A stretch of DNA of 64,000 bases from Hyphomicrobiales bacterium (GTDB lineage Bacteria; Pseudomonadota; Alphaproteobacteria; Rhizobiales; Aestuariivirgaceae): the NCBI GenBank assembly GCA_025359045.1, contig JANYHN010000070.1, positions 104,698-168,697 on the forward strand, written 5' to 3'. Under the pieces are notes generated by a model. The model did not search any database and was not told the DNA's origin. It saw nothing but the letters and a program-made list of their open reading frames with translations. Every line of letters starts with the position of its first letter. The stretch's first letter is position 1. Shown piece after piece: positions 37,074 through 45,184 of the stretch. The position numbers and the translations under genes were made by a program.

Positions 37074-39470
37074 ATGGCAAAGGTTACTGACATTCTCGAA
37101 ACCATGGATTATGGGCCAGCACCTGAATCAAACACAATTGTGAAAGACTGGTTGGCTGTTCACGCCCAAGGCTTTGGCCATTTTATCGGTGGTAAATTTG
37201 TACGTTCATCAGCCAAGGCTTTAATGGACGTTTTTAATCCCCATGACAATTCGGTTTTGGGCCGCGTTGCTCAAGGTACTGCGGCAGATGTTGACCATGC
37301 TGTGAAAGCGGCGCGCAAAGCCTTTGGCCCTTGGTCAAAGCTGTCGGGTTTTCAGCGTGCCAAACATCTCTATGCTTTGGCGCGGTATATTCAAAAGCGT
37401 GAAAGATTTCTAAGCGTGCTTGAAACAATGGATAACGGCAAAACCATTCGTGAATCGCGCGACATCGATATTCCTTTGGTAGCACGGCATTTTTATCATC
37501 ATGCGGGCTGGGCGCAGCTGCGTGATACAGAATTTAAAGGCTACAGTCCCGTTGGTGTGTGTGGTCAGATTATTCCGTGGAATTTTCCACTTCTGATGTT
37601 GGCGTGGAAAATTGCGCCTGCATTAGCCGCTGGCAATACGGTTGTGTTGAAACCAGCTGAATTTACACCGCTGACGGCGTTGGCCTTCGCAGAAATTTGT
37701 TCCGAAGCTGGTATTCCTGATGGCGTGGTCAATGTGGTAACGGGAGCAGGTGAAACGGGCGCTGCCTTGGTGGCCCATAAAGACGTCGATAAGATCGCTT
37801 TTACAGGATCAACTGAAGTTGGAAAATTGATCCGTGTACAGACGGCGGGATCAGGCAAAAAGCTTTCGCTCGAGTTGGGCGGTAAATCACCCTTTGTGAT
37901 CTATGATGATGCCGATTTGGATGCGGCAGTTGAAGGTGTGGTTGATGCAGTTTGGTTTAATCAAGGTCAGGTATGTTGTGCTGGAACAAGGTTGCTTGTG
38001 CAGGAAGGCATTGCACAGAAATTTTATACCAAGCTGAAACACCGCATGGGGTCGCTGCGGGTGGGTGATCCACTTGATAAGTCAAATGATATGGGGCCGC
38101 TTGTTGATCCTATTCAATTGGCCCGCGTTACAGCGATGGTGAAGAAAGGCGAGACTGATGGTGGCACTTTGATTCAGGCACCATGCAAGATGCCTGACAA
38201 CGGCAACTATTTCGCGCCGTCTTTGTTCGTCGACGTCGATACGTCTTCATCCGTGATGAGGGAAGAAATTTTTGGACCTGTAATTTCGGCTATGACTTTC
38301 CGCACACCCGAAGAGGCTGTGGCGCTGGCAAATCATACGCAATATGGTTTGGCGGCTTCAATTTGGTCAGAGAATATCAATGTTGCGCTTGATCTGGCGG
38401 CGCGCGTGAAGGCTGGCATTGTGTGGATCAATTCAACAAATCTGTTTGACGCTGCAGCTGGTTTTGGCGGTTATAAGGAATCCGGTTTTGGCCGCGAAGG
38501 TGGGCGCGAGGGGATGTATGAATATCTCGTTGCGGATTGGATGAAGGCGCTCAAAGTCGAAAAGCATTCGCTATTAAAACTAATCTCTTCGCCAAGATCA
38601 GAATTACGTCATAGTGCAGCTGATCTGATTGATCGCACAGCTAAGCTTTACATTGGTGGGAGACAATCGCGGCCAGATTCCGGATATAGTTATGAAGTTG
38701 TTTCCCCAAAAGGCAAGGCTCTGGGACTTGCCGGATTGGGTAATCGCAAAGATGTGCGCAATGCGGTTGAATCGGCACTGAAGGCATCCGCATGGTCAAG
38801 TGGATCGGCGCATGGTCGAGCACAGATTTTATATTTTATTGCCGAGAATTTGGCAGCGCGGGCCGATGAGTATGCCAAGCGATTGGTTCAAGCTGGTGCA
38901 TCAACGCGTCACTCAAAGCATGAAGTTGAAGCATCGCTTGAGCGCATTTTCTTTTATGCGGCGCATGCTGATAAATATGATGGCCGCATTCATTCCACCA
39001 ATTCGAAGAAGCAAACGACATTAGCAATGAATGAACCTTATGGCGTGATGGGCCTTGTTTGCCCGAATGAAAATCCATTGCTGTCGATGATCTCGCTGAT
39101 GATGCCAGCACTTGCGATGGGAAACCGCGTTGTATTAGTGGCGCCGCAATCCATGCCATTTATTGCCACGGATTTTTATCAAGTGCTTGATACTTCAGAT
39201 GTGCCGGATGGCGTGGTGAATATCGTCACTGGAACTCGTGATGAACTCACCAAGACTTTGGCTGAACATGATGAAGTGGCGGCCATTTGGTATCATGGTG
39301 ATGCCGTTGGTTCTGCGATGGTTGAGAAGGCTTCGGCTGGCAATGTGAAGCCGACTTGGGTGAATGACGGTAAGCGCATAGATTGGTTTAGCGCCGAGCA
39401 AGGGCAGGGCTATGAATATTTACGCCGGGCCACACAAGTGAAAAACATTTGGATTCCTTACGGAGAATAG
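37074..39470 (+). CDS. Aldehyde dehydrogenase with a partial second ALDH domain
   Basis: A 798-residue protein. Residues about 40-500 form a complete ALDH: cofactor-binding IIPWNFPLLMLAWK, catalytic Glu in LELGGKSPF, and catalytic Cys in NQGQVCCAGT (about 301). From about 520 to the end a second ALDH-like nucleotide-binding half follows (EPYGVMGLVCPNENPLLSM, VPDGVVNIVTGTRDE) that lacks the catalytic-cysteine domain. This duplicated form is found beside deoC in other alphaproteobacteria. It probably oxidises acetaldehyde from DeoC. The remnant domain may be structural. Confidence 0.9.
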   Translation: MAKVTDILETMDYGPAPESNTIVKDWLAVHAQGFGHFIGGKFVRSSAKALMDVFNPHDNSVLGRVAQGTAADVDHAVKAARKAFGPWSKLSGFQRAKHLYALARYIQKRERFLSVLETMDNGKTIRESRDIDIPLVARHFYHHAGWAQLRDTEFKGYSPVGVCGQIIPWNFPLLMLAWKIAPALAAGNTVVLKPAEFTPLTALAFAEICSEAGIPDGVVNVVTGAGETGAALVAHKDVDKIAFTGSTEVGKLIRVQTAGSGKKLSLELGGKSPFVIYDDADLDAAVEGVVDAVWFNQGQVCCAGTRLLVQEGIAQKFYTKLKHRMGSLRVGDPLDKSNDMGPLVDPIQLARVTAMVKKGETDGGTLIQAPCKMPDNGNYFAPSLFVDVDTSSSVMREEIFGPVISAMTFRTPEEAVALANHTQYGLAASIWSENINVALDLAARVKAGIVWINSTNLFDAAAGFGGYKESGFGREGGREGMYEYLVADWMKALKVEKHSLLKLISSPRSELRHSAADLIDRTAKLYIGGRQSRPDSGYSYEVVSPKGKALGLAGLGNRKDVRNAVESALKASAWSSGSAHGRAQILYFIAENLAARADEYAKRLVQAGASTRHSKHEVEASLERIFFYAAHADKYDGRIHSTNSKKQTTLAMNEPYGVMGLVCPNENPLLSMISLMMPALAMGNRVVLVAPQSMPFIATDFYQVLDTSDVPDGVVNIVTGTRDELTKTLAEHDEVAAIWYHGDAVGSAMVEKASAGNVKPTWVNDGKRIDWFSAEQGQGYEYLRRATQVKNIWIPYGE

Positions 39471-39471
39471 T

Positions 39472-40383
39472 ATGGCGCAATACCCTCGTGATATGAAAGG
39501 TTATGGCCGCGCCACTCCTGATCCCAAATGGCCGGGTGGGGCATATGTCGCTGTGCAGTTTGTTCTTAACTATGAAGAAGGTGGCGAGAATAATATTCTA
39601 CATGGTGATGCTGCGTCTGAAGCTTTTTTGAGCGAAATTGTTGGCGCATCAGCGTGGCCAGGGCAACGCCACTGGAATATGGAATCGATTTATGAATATG
39701 GCGCGCGCGCTGGCTTTTGGCGGCTTTGGCGCATGTTTACGGGGCGCAATGTGCCGCTGACGATTTATGGCGTTGCTACGGCTCTGCAACGTTCACCTGA
39801 CCAGGTGCAGGCCATGAAGGAGGCTGAGTGGGAAATTGCTTCCCATGGTTTGAAATGGGTTGAGCATAAAGACATGTCCGAAGAGGCCGAGGGTGCTTCG
39901 ATTAAGGAGGCCATTCGCATTCACACTGAGGTTACGGGTTCACGGCCCTTGGGTTGGTATACGGGCCGCTGTTCGATGAACACCACTAAACTGGTGATGG
40001 CAGAGGGCGGTTTTTTATATTCATCGGATGATTATGCCGATGACTTACCGTATTTCTTAAATCTTCCTCAGGGCGGCAAGCATTTGATTGTGCCTTATAC
40101 GCTTGATGCGAATGATATGCGTTTTGCGACACCACAAGGGTTTAACACGGGAGAGCATTTTTATCAGTATCTGAAGGACTCGTTTGATTGCCTTTATGAA
40201 GAGGGCAAGCGCGGCGCACCGAAGATGATGAGCATTGGTTTGCATTGTCGTTTAGTGGGACGGCCTGGGCGGGCTGTTGGTTTGGCTAAGTTCATTGATT
40301 ATATTTTAGCCCATGACAATGTGTGGGTGGCAAAACGCGAAGACATTGCGCGGCATTGGTGGAAACGGTTGAGCATTTCGTAA
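39472..40383 (+). CDS. puuE: Allantoinase, PuuE family
   Basis: A 303-residue metal-independent allantoinase of the polysaccharide-deacetylase fold, hydrolysing allantoin to allantoate. Characteristic PuuE segments are RDMKGYGRATPDPKWPGGA at the N-terminus, FVLNYEEGGENNIL, IASHGLKWVEH, GWYTGRCSMNT and YSSDDYADDLPYFL. It starts one base after the aldehyde dehydrogenase stop, so it is cotranscribed with deoC. This couples purine-ring and deoxyribose breakdown. Confidence 0.9.
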   Translation: MAQYPRDMKGYGRATPDPKWPGGAYVAVQFVLNYEEGGENNILHGDAASEAFLSEIVGASAWPGQRHWNMESIYEYGARAGFWRLWRMFTGRNVPLTIYGVATALQRSPDQVQAMKEAEWEIASHGLKWVEHKDMSEEAEGASIKEAIRIHTEVTGSRPLGWYTGRCSMNTTKLVMAEGGFLYSSDDYADDLPYFLNLPQGGKHLIVPYTLDANDMRFATPQGFNTGEHFYQYLKDSFDCLYEEGKRGAPKMMSIGLHCRLVGRPGRAVGLAKFIDYILAHDNVWVAKREDIARHWWKRLSIS

Positions 40384-40385
40384 TA

Positions 40386-40412
40386 CCGGTGGCGCTAACC
40401 TTGCACCACCGG
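40386..40412. repeat. 7-bp hairpin between convergent genes
   Basis: CCGGTGG (40386-40392) pairs with CCACCGG (40406-40412) just after the puuE stop and just before the 3' end of the minus-strand small gene. There is no T-tract on either side, so termination would be weak. Confidence 0.4.
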
Positions 40413-40424
40413 CCCTCGCTGGTT

Positions 40425-40649
40425 TTAAGCCTTACACTCTAGTGCGGCTTTCATAGCAGCGTCGGCATCTTCTTTCGTTGCGTAGCTGATAGTGCCTACT
40501 GCCATCGCAGCCTTCTCGTCGGGTTTGGTGTCCATGACAGCGCACTTCTGTGTTGCTGCATCTTTAGCAACATAGAACTCCGTTGCGGCCAAGGCGGGGA
40601 GTGTGAGTGCAGCAACAGCCACACCAGCAATCATCATCTTGCGGATCAT
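40425..40649 (-). CDS. Small exported protein, paralogue of the gene at 40856
   Basis: The frame is open from 40688, but GGAGG precedes ATG 40649, giving a 74-residue product. It has a Sec signal peptide (MIRKMMIAGVAVAALTLPAL, cleavage near ALA) and a mature part of about 53 residues. That part contains FYVAKDAATQKCAV, TKPDEKAAM and a C-terminal ECKA. The two cysteines are shared with its neighbour. Function unknown. It is a tandem duplicate of the next gene, inserted between the ureide genes. Confidence 0.75.
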   Translation of the reverse strand: MIRKMMIAGVAVAALTLPALAATEFYVAKDAATQKCAVMDTKPDEKAAMAVGTISYATKEDADAAMKAALECKA

Positions 40650-40798
40650 ATTATACCTCCAAGTTTTTAGATCAAATTGCAAAGACACTCACTGCCTTTG
40701 CTGAACACGATCACACAATGATGATGTGGTGATAATGAGAAATTTTTGTGATCATTTCACCATCAAATGTTCCCGATATGATTAGACAAATCAAGAAT

Positions 40799-40830
40799 AA
40801 AAAAACCGACGATGCCAATTTGCATCATCG
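40799..40830 (-). terminator. Intrinsic terminator for the small exported protein gene
   Basis: A 10-bp stem (40805-40814 with 40821-40830, one G-T pair, 6-nt loop) is followed on the minus strand by seven T. It is located 26 nt after the stop at 40856. Confidence 0.88.
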
Positions 40831-40855
40831 GTTCCCATTCGTACAGTGCAATTAT

Positions 40856-41080
40856 TTATTTGCAGTCAGCGGCAGCCTTCATGGCTGTTTCAGCTTCAAC
40901 CTTGGTCTTGTAGCTGTCTTTGCCGATCATCATGGCTGCCTTTTCATCAGGCTTCTTGTCGACAACGGCGCACTTCTTGGTTGCGGCGTCTTTTGCGACG
41001 AAGAAAGCTGCATCAGCAGCCAATACTGGTGAAGCCAAAACAGCGATAGCTGCACCAGCGAGAATCATTTTGCGGATCAT
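40856..41080 (-). CDS. Small exported protein, paralogue of the gene at 40425
   Basis: A 74-residue protein with a Sec signal (MIRKMILAGAAIAVLASPVL, cleavage after ALAA) and a mature lysine-rich domain. It shares FFVAKDAATKKCAV, KKPDEKAAM and a final DCK with its neighbour: most positions are identical, including both cysteines, which may form a disulfide. A 15-nt palindrome (GAGGCAT-G-ATGCCTC, 41106-41120) lies just upstream. It has its own terminator, so the two paralogues are separate transcription units. Periplasmic; function unknown. Confidence 0.78.
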   Translation of the reverse strand: MIRKMILAGAAIAVLASPVLAADAAFFVAKDAATKKCAVVDKKPDEKAAMMIGKDSYKTKVEAETAMKAAADCK

Positions 41081-41105
41081 GTTATTACTCCCAATCTAAT
41101 ATTCA

Positions 41106-41120
41106 GAGGCATGATGCCTC
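41106..41120. promoter_or_regulatory. 15-nt palindrome upstream of small exported protein gene
   Basis: GAGGCAT (41106-41112) and ATGCCTC (41114-41120) are separated by a single base, 26 nt before the start codon. It could be an operator or a leader hairpin. Confidence 0.4.
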
Positions 41121-41235
41121 GACCGAAAACTAAGCTGCGGGCGCAAAAAAATCCAGTAATTTAGTCTTAAATATTGTTCATTACAAAATTGAAATAACCT
41201 GAATAAAACATAACGATTTTGTAATTTTTATCGCT

Positions 41236-41703
41236 TCAGATAGTCATCATTAAAGGTAATATTATCTCTTGAAGATTATCACCTGACCCCTTGCGATCAA
41301 CGATCAAGAAGAGACTTTCGGAATATACGAGCAAGGGGTGATGCCAGATATTACGACGATAATTGACGCCTTGTTTTCCACTGGCTTGAAAGAGGCGGTA
41401 GCTGGCCTCTTGCAACGGATCATCACATACCAACACGAGCCAATCTTCATTCTGTAGTGGATAAAATAATTGCGTGCCGAGTGGATGGCGTTCCATCAAT
41501 TTGATGCCGATGGGTTTGGGGCGGGAGATCACCGTGAAAATTGAAACATTCACTTCGCCGCCCTGCCTGTTCACATCAATGTTGGCTAGATTGTTGAAGC
41601 GTTCGGCAAATCCCTGATTGATGGTATAGTGTTGTGCGCCTTCTATCTCCACTACATCGCCAAAGGGCGCAAAGGCTTCCTTGGTTAAAATTTCGATTTT
41701 CAT
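41236..41703 (-). CDS. allA: Ureidoglycolate lyase
   Basis: Converts ureidoglycolate to glyoxylate and urea. The frame extends to 41808, but the family start MKIEILTKEAFAPFGDVVE at 41703 overlaps the preceding stop by ATGA and gives the usual length (155 residues). Matching segments are FTVISRPKPIGIKLMERHPLG, TQLFYPL and NIWHHPLLVY, with cupin-fold residues. It is translationally coupled to allE. Confidence 0.9.
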   Translation of the reverse strand: MKIEILTKEAFAPFGDVVEIEGAQHYTINQGFAERFNNLANIDVNRQGGEVNVSIFTVISRPKPIGIKLMERHPLGTQLFYPLQNEDWLVLVCDDPLQEASYRLFQASGKQGVNYRRNIWHHPLLVYSESLFLIVDRKGSGDNLQEIILPLMMTI

Positions 41704-42524
41704 TTGTAAGAAAGCTTCGCGTGGCGGTTGACGTCTTTGTAGAGCAAGTAACGAAAGCGGCCCGGCCCGCCCGCATAACAGGCCTGAGGGCAGAAGGCAC
41801 GCAGCCACATGAAATCACCGGCCTCGACTTCCACCCAATCTTGATTGAGGCGGTAGACCGCTTTTCCTTCAAGAACATAAAGCCCATGTTCCATCACATG
41901 GGTTTCGGCGAATGGGATTACACCTCCCGGCTCAAAGTTCACGATTGAAACATGCATGTCGTGGCGCAGATCAGCCGGATCAACAAAACGCGTCGTGCTC
42001 CAAGCGCCGTTTGTATCGGGCATCACATTTGGCTTTATATCTTTTTCATTTACCACGAAGGCTTCTGGCGCTTTTATGCCCTTCACAGCTTCGTATGATT
42101 TTCTGATCCAATGAAAGCGCGCATGTGCTGCTGTGGCGTTATTAGCCCGCCAATTGGTGGCGGGTGGGATAAATGCATAAGAGCCTGCGACCATCTGGAA
42201 TTCTTTGCGCGCAATTGTCAGTGTGAATTCACCTTCCACACAAAATAAGACAGCTTCAGCGCTCGTATCGGGCTCTGGCGCATCGCTGCCACCACCGGGA
42301 GATACTTCGATAATATATTGCGAAAATGTTTCAGCGAACCCTGATAATGGGCGTGCGATGATCCAAGCCCTCGTCTTTTCCCAGAAGGGCAAATTGCTAG
42401 TGACAATATCGCGCATTACTCCTTTTGGGATCACGGCATAGCTGTTGGTGAAAACCGCACGACCCGTCAGCAGTTCTGTTTGCTTCGGATGGCCGCCTGA
42501 TGGCGCGTAATATTTTTGAGACAT
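41700..42524 (-). CDS. allE: (S)-ureidoglycine aminohydrolase, bicupin
   Basis: A 274-residue manganese-dependent bicupin releasing ammonia from (S)-ureidoglycine. The N-terminal segment YYAPSGGHPKQTELLTGRAV is diagnostic. The C-terminal cupin carries the metal ligands in FEPGGVIPFAETHVMEHGLY and later EVEAGDFMWLRAF. It sits between the purine-derived ureide enzymes PuuE and AllA. The allantoate amidohydrolase needed between PuuE and AllE is not in this window. Confidence 0.92.
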   Translation of the reverse strand: MSQKYYAPSGGHPKQTELLTGRAVFTNSYAVIPKGVMRDIVTSNLPFWEKTRAWIIARPLSGFAETFSQYIIEVSPGGGSDAPEPDTSAEAVLFCVEGEFTLTIARKEFQMVAGSYAFIPPATNWRANNATAAHARFHWIRKSYEAVKGIKAPEAFVVNEKDIKPNVMPDTNGAWSTTRFVDPADLRHDMHVSIVNFEPGGVIPFAETHVMEHGLYVLEGKAVYRLNQDWVEVEAGDFMWLRAFCPQACYAGGPGRFRYLLYKDVNRHAKLSYK

Positions 42525-42586
42525 GATTTGCCTTTGTTCATCAATTGCGAGATTTATGGCATTGTTCGCGCTACGCGCAAAGTGCT

Positions 42587-43582
42587 TTAGGGGGCAACCA
42601 AGGACTGGAGTGTTTTTACGTCTTTGCCTACAATCGCGCCTAATACGGCATTGGCCAAGGCGCGACCCGCCAGTTTATGATCTTCGTTTATCATCATGAT
42701 CTCAGGTCTGAACCAAGGCATGAACGGGGAGCACTGCTTGGTTACAATATCAAAATCCTTGCCAACAGTTTGCCCCATTTCCTCTAAGCCGGAAACCAAT
42801 GCCATTGTGGTGAGTTCGCTTTGCGACACATAGCCATCAGGCGCATCATGCGCCTTGATGATTGAACGTGTAAAATTCCGCACCTCTTCATATGATGTGT
42901 CAATGTTCAGTTGTGGGATTGGAAATTCAGCCAGACCTTGCGCATGAATGGCTTTAGCAAAGCCAAGCATCGAATGATCATAATATGAGAGGCCAGGCGG
43001 CGGTTTTAAATGGGCAATATTTTTGCGGCCACGCGCTGCCAATTTTTCAACAGCCAGCTTTGCGAAAACTTCATTATCATAATCATGATAGGCGTGTTCG
43101 ATGCCGCAATTGGTGCGACCATGCGTGGAGAAGGGGATGTGATTGTCCACCATGTAGCGGACGCGTTGATCATCAGGCCGGGTGCGCGAAATGATTACAC
43201 CATCCGCTAACTTATTCTCCACAACATAGCGCACGGGTGCCATGGGGTCATTAAGCTCATATGGGGTGACCACAAGATGATAAGGTGTTGTCGATAACAC
43301 CTCAGAAATTCCGTAAACCATTTGCTCGACGAGGCCCATAGATGTTCCATCGGTGTTCAAGATCAATGTAATAACGTTGGTTTTCCCGGTGCGCAGGCGC
43401 ACGCCCGCGCGATCTGGTCGGTAGCCTGCCTGCTGTGCGGCAAGCTTCACACGCCTTCTTGTTTCCTCAGCAATTTCAGGGTTATCGCGCAAAGCTTGGC
43501 TGACTGTGGATACGCCAAGGCCTGTTACTTCGGCAAGTGTGCGCAAAGTTGGGCGGATCGATGGTTGGTCAATTTTTGCCAT
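42587..43582 (-). CDS. LacI-family transcriptional regulator
   Basis: A 331-residue repressor. The N-terminal helix-turn-helix (about residues 12-32) reads TLAEVTGLGVSTVSQALRDN, followed by the hinge region, and a periplasmic-binding-like sensor domain starts near residue 65. It is divergent from the mannoside-type transporter operon at 43768. The spacer carries two identical TCTGAAACGTTGCAA sites and a GTTGCA-T-TGCAAC palindrome, typical LacI/GalR operators, so it probably represses that operon and itself. The inducer is likely the imported sugar. Confidence 0.92.
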   Translation of the reverse strand: MAKIDQPSIRPTLRTLAEVTGLGVSTVSQALRDNPEIAEETRRRVKLAAQQAGYRPDRAGVRLRTGKTNVITLILNTDGTSMGLVEQMVYGISEVLSTTPYHLVVTPYELNDPMAPVRYVVENKLADGVIISRTRPDDQRVRYMVDNHIPFSTHGRTNCGIEHAYHDYDNEVFAKLAVEKLAARGRKNIAHLKPPPGLSYYDHSMLGFAKAIHAQGLAEFPIPQLNIDTSYEEVRNFTRSIIKAHDAPDGYVSQSELTTMALVSGLEEMGQTVGKDFDIVTKQCSPFMPWFRPEIMMINEDHKLAGRALANAVLGAIVGKDVKTLQSLVAP

Positions 43583-43605
43583 AGCGGGCTAGACACTAAC
43601 CAATG

Positions 43606-43620
43606 TCTGAAACGTTGCAA
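43606..43620. promoter_or_regulatory. LacI-type operator copy 1
   Basis: TCTGAAACGTTGCAA, with near-dyad TGAAACGTTGCA. The same 15-mer recurs at 43695-43709. It lies about 25 nt upstream of the repressor start, on its own promoter side. Confidence 0.6.
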
Positions 43621-43657
43621 GTTCTTAATTTGCATATCGCAACAGCGTAAAAACCAT

Positions 43658-43670
43658 GTTGCATTGCAAC
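43658..43670. promoter_or_regulatory. Operator-like palindrome
   Basis: GTTGCA-T-TGCAAC is a perfect odd-length palindrome using the same TTGCAA half-site as the two flanking operator copies. Confidence 0.5.
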
Positions 43671-43694
43671 AAAAGAATCTTTCATGAATCTCTA

Positions 43695-43709
43695 TCTGAA
43701 ACGTTGCAA
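43695..43709. promoter_or_regulatory. LacI-type operator copy 2
   Basis: Second exact TCTGAAACGTTGCAA, 89 nt from the first and 59 nt before the binding-protein start. The spacing suits repression by looping or by promoter occlusion. Confidence 0.6.
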
Positions 43710-43767
43710 AAGATTTTTTTTCACCTAGCTTGCCCTCGACCTTAAAAAGACATGGGAGGAAATTGTC

Positions 43768-45015
43768 ATGGGTTTAAAAAAATTAACTGCTGCTTTGGCT
43801 TTGTCTGTTTCGCTGTTTGCAGCGGGTGCAGCGCGCGCTACTGACATCGAAGTTACGCATTGGTGGACATCTGGCGGCGAAGCTGCTGCGGTTGCCGAAT
43901 TTGCCAAGGCTGTTGACGCTTCAGGCGATCATTGGGTTGATGGTGCTATCGCTGGTTCGGGCGACGTTGCCCGTCCAATCATCATTTCACGCATTCTCGG
44001 TGGCAACCCAATGGGTGCTACGCAGTTGAATCCTGGCCATGATGCTGATGAGTTGATCAAGGCTGGTTTGATGACCGACCTCACAGAACTTGCCACCAAA
44101 GAAAAGTGGAACGATATTCTGCGTCCAAAGAGTCAGCTTGCTTCATGCACAGTTGATGGCAAAGTTTATTGCGTTCCAGTAAACCTGCACTCGGCACAAT
44201 GGATGTGGACAAACCGCAAGGCGTTCACAGACAATGGCATGGAACCACCTAAGAATTTTGCTGAACTCGTTGCCGATGCTCCAAAGTTGAAAGAAAAAGG
44301 CATTCAGCCATTGTCGCTCGCTCAAGGTTGGCCAGTTGGCTTGCTGATTGGCGATATGATTGTAGCTGTGGCTGGTGTTGATAACTATGTGAAGGTCTAC
44401 AAAGACCGTGACCTTGCTATGGCTTCTGGCCCAGAGTTCGGCAAAGTGTTTGAAGCCATCGATGCTGCCCGTAAAATGGTAGACCAAAAGCAAGTGACCA
44501 AGCAATGGAACGAAGCTGTTGGTCTTGTCGTTAACGGCAAAGCCGCTGCAAACATCATGGGCGATTGGGCTGGTGGTGAATTCCAGGTTGCTAAGATGAC
44601 TCCAGGTAAAGACTATGACTGCTTGCCAGGTCTCGGTGTAACGCCTGTTCTGAACACTGGTGGTGACGTGTTCTATTTCCCAAAGAACAAGGATCCAAAA
44701 GTAACTGAAGCACAATTGAAAATGGCTTCGACTTTGATCACACCAGCTGTGCAAGTTGCATTCAATCTGAAGAAGGGTTCACTGCCAATGCGCGCTGACG
44801 TGGATTTGGGCGCTGCCAATGACTGCATGAAGAAGGGTCTGGAAATTCTTGACCATTCAACTGCAGTATTCCCGAACGACGTTCAAATGCTTGATCGTGA
44901 CTCGATCAACCAAATCAACGATTTGATGACCAACTTCTTCTCGAAGCCAGATATGACAACAGCCGATGCGCAAGCAAAATTTGTTGAAATCATCAAGGCT
45001 GCGCCAAAGATGTAA
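43768..45015 (+). CDS. Sugar ABC transporter substrate-binding protein
   Basis: A 415-residue periplasmic binding protein of the carbohydrate uptake 1 family. It has a Sec signal peptide (LTAALALSVSLFAAGAARA, cleavage before TDIEV) and the family opening EVTHWWTSGGEAAAV. GGGAGGAAA precedes the ATG. It resembles glucose/oligosaccharide-binding proteins of alphaproteobacteria. The downstream beta-mannosidase suggests a mannose-containing oligosaccharide or related glycoside as ligand. A strong hairpin follows the stop and separates it from the permeases. Confidence 0.92.
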   Translation: MGLKKLTAALALSVSLFAAGAARATDIEVTHWWTSGGEAAAVAEFAKAVDASGDHWVDGAIAGSGDVARPIIISRILGGNPMGATQLNPGHDADELIKAGLMTDLTELATKEKWNDILRPKSQLASCTVDGKVYCVPVNLHSAQWMWTNRKAFTDNGMEPPKNFAELVADAPKLKEKGIQPLSLAQGWPVGLLIGDMIVAVAGVDNYVKVYKDRDLAMASGPEFGKVFEAIDAARKMVDQKQVTKQWNEAVGLVVNGKAAANIMGDWAGGEFQVAKMTPGKDYDCLPGLGVTPVLNTGGDVFYFPKNKDPKVTEAQLKMASTLITPAVQVAFNLKKGSLPMRADVDLGAANDCMKKGLEILDHSTAVFPNDVQMLDRDSINQINDLMTNFFSKPDMTTADAQAKFVEIIKAAPKM

Positions 45016-45035
45016 TCAGACAAAAATCTGATCTT

Positions 45036-45063
45036 TTCCGGCGGGGCTTGGGCTCCGCCGGAA
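45036..45063 (+). terminator. GC-rich hairpin between binding-protein and permease genes
   Basis: TTCCGGCGG (45036-45044) pairs exactly with 45055-45063, and three further pairs leave a four-base loop. There is no T-tract, so it more likely protects the upstream message than terminates fully. This would favour binding-protein excess. Confidence 0.6.
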
Positions 45064-45184
45064 TTCACTTGTTTCCGCCATTCAAGCCCTTGTGTTAATC
45101 GGACTCATCCTTTCCAAAGAGAGGATGGGATGAATCTGGGGCTCGAATGTCAGAATTAACGCCAACGATTGATCTGAAATTCAA

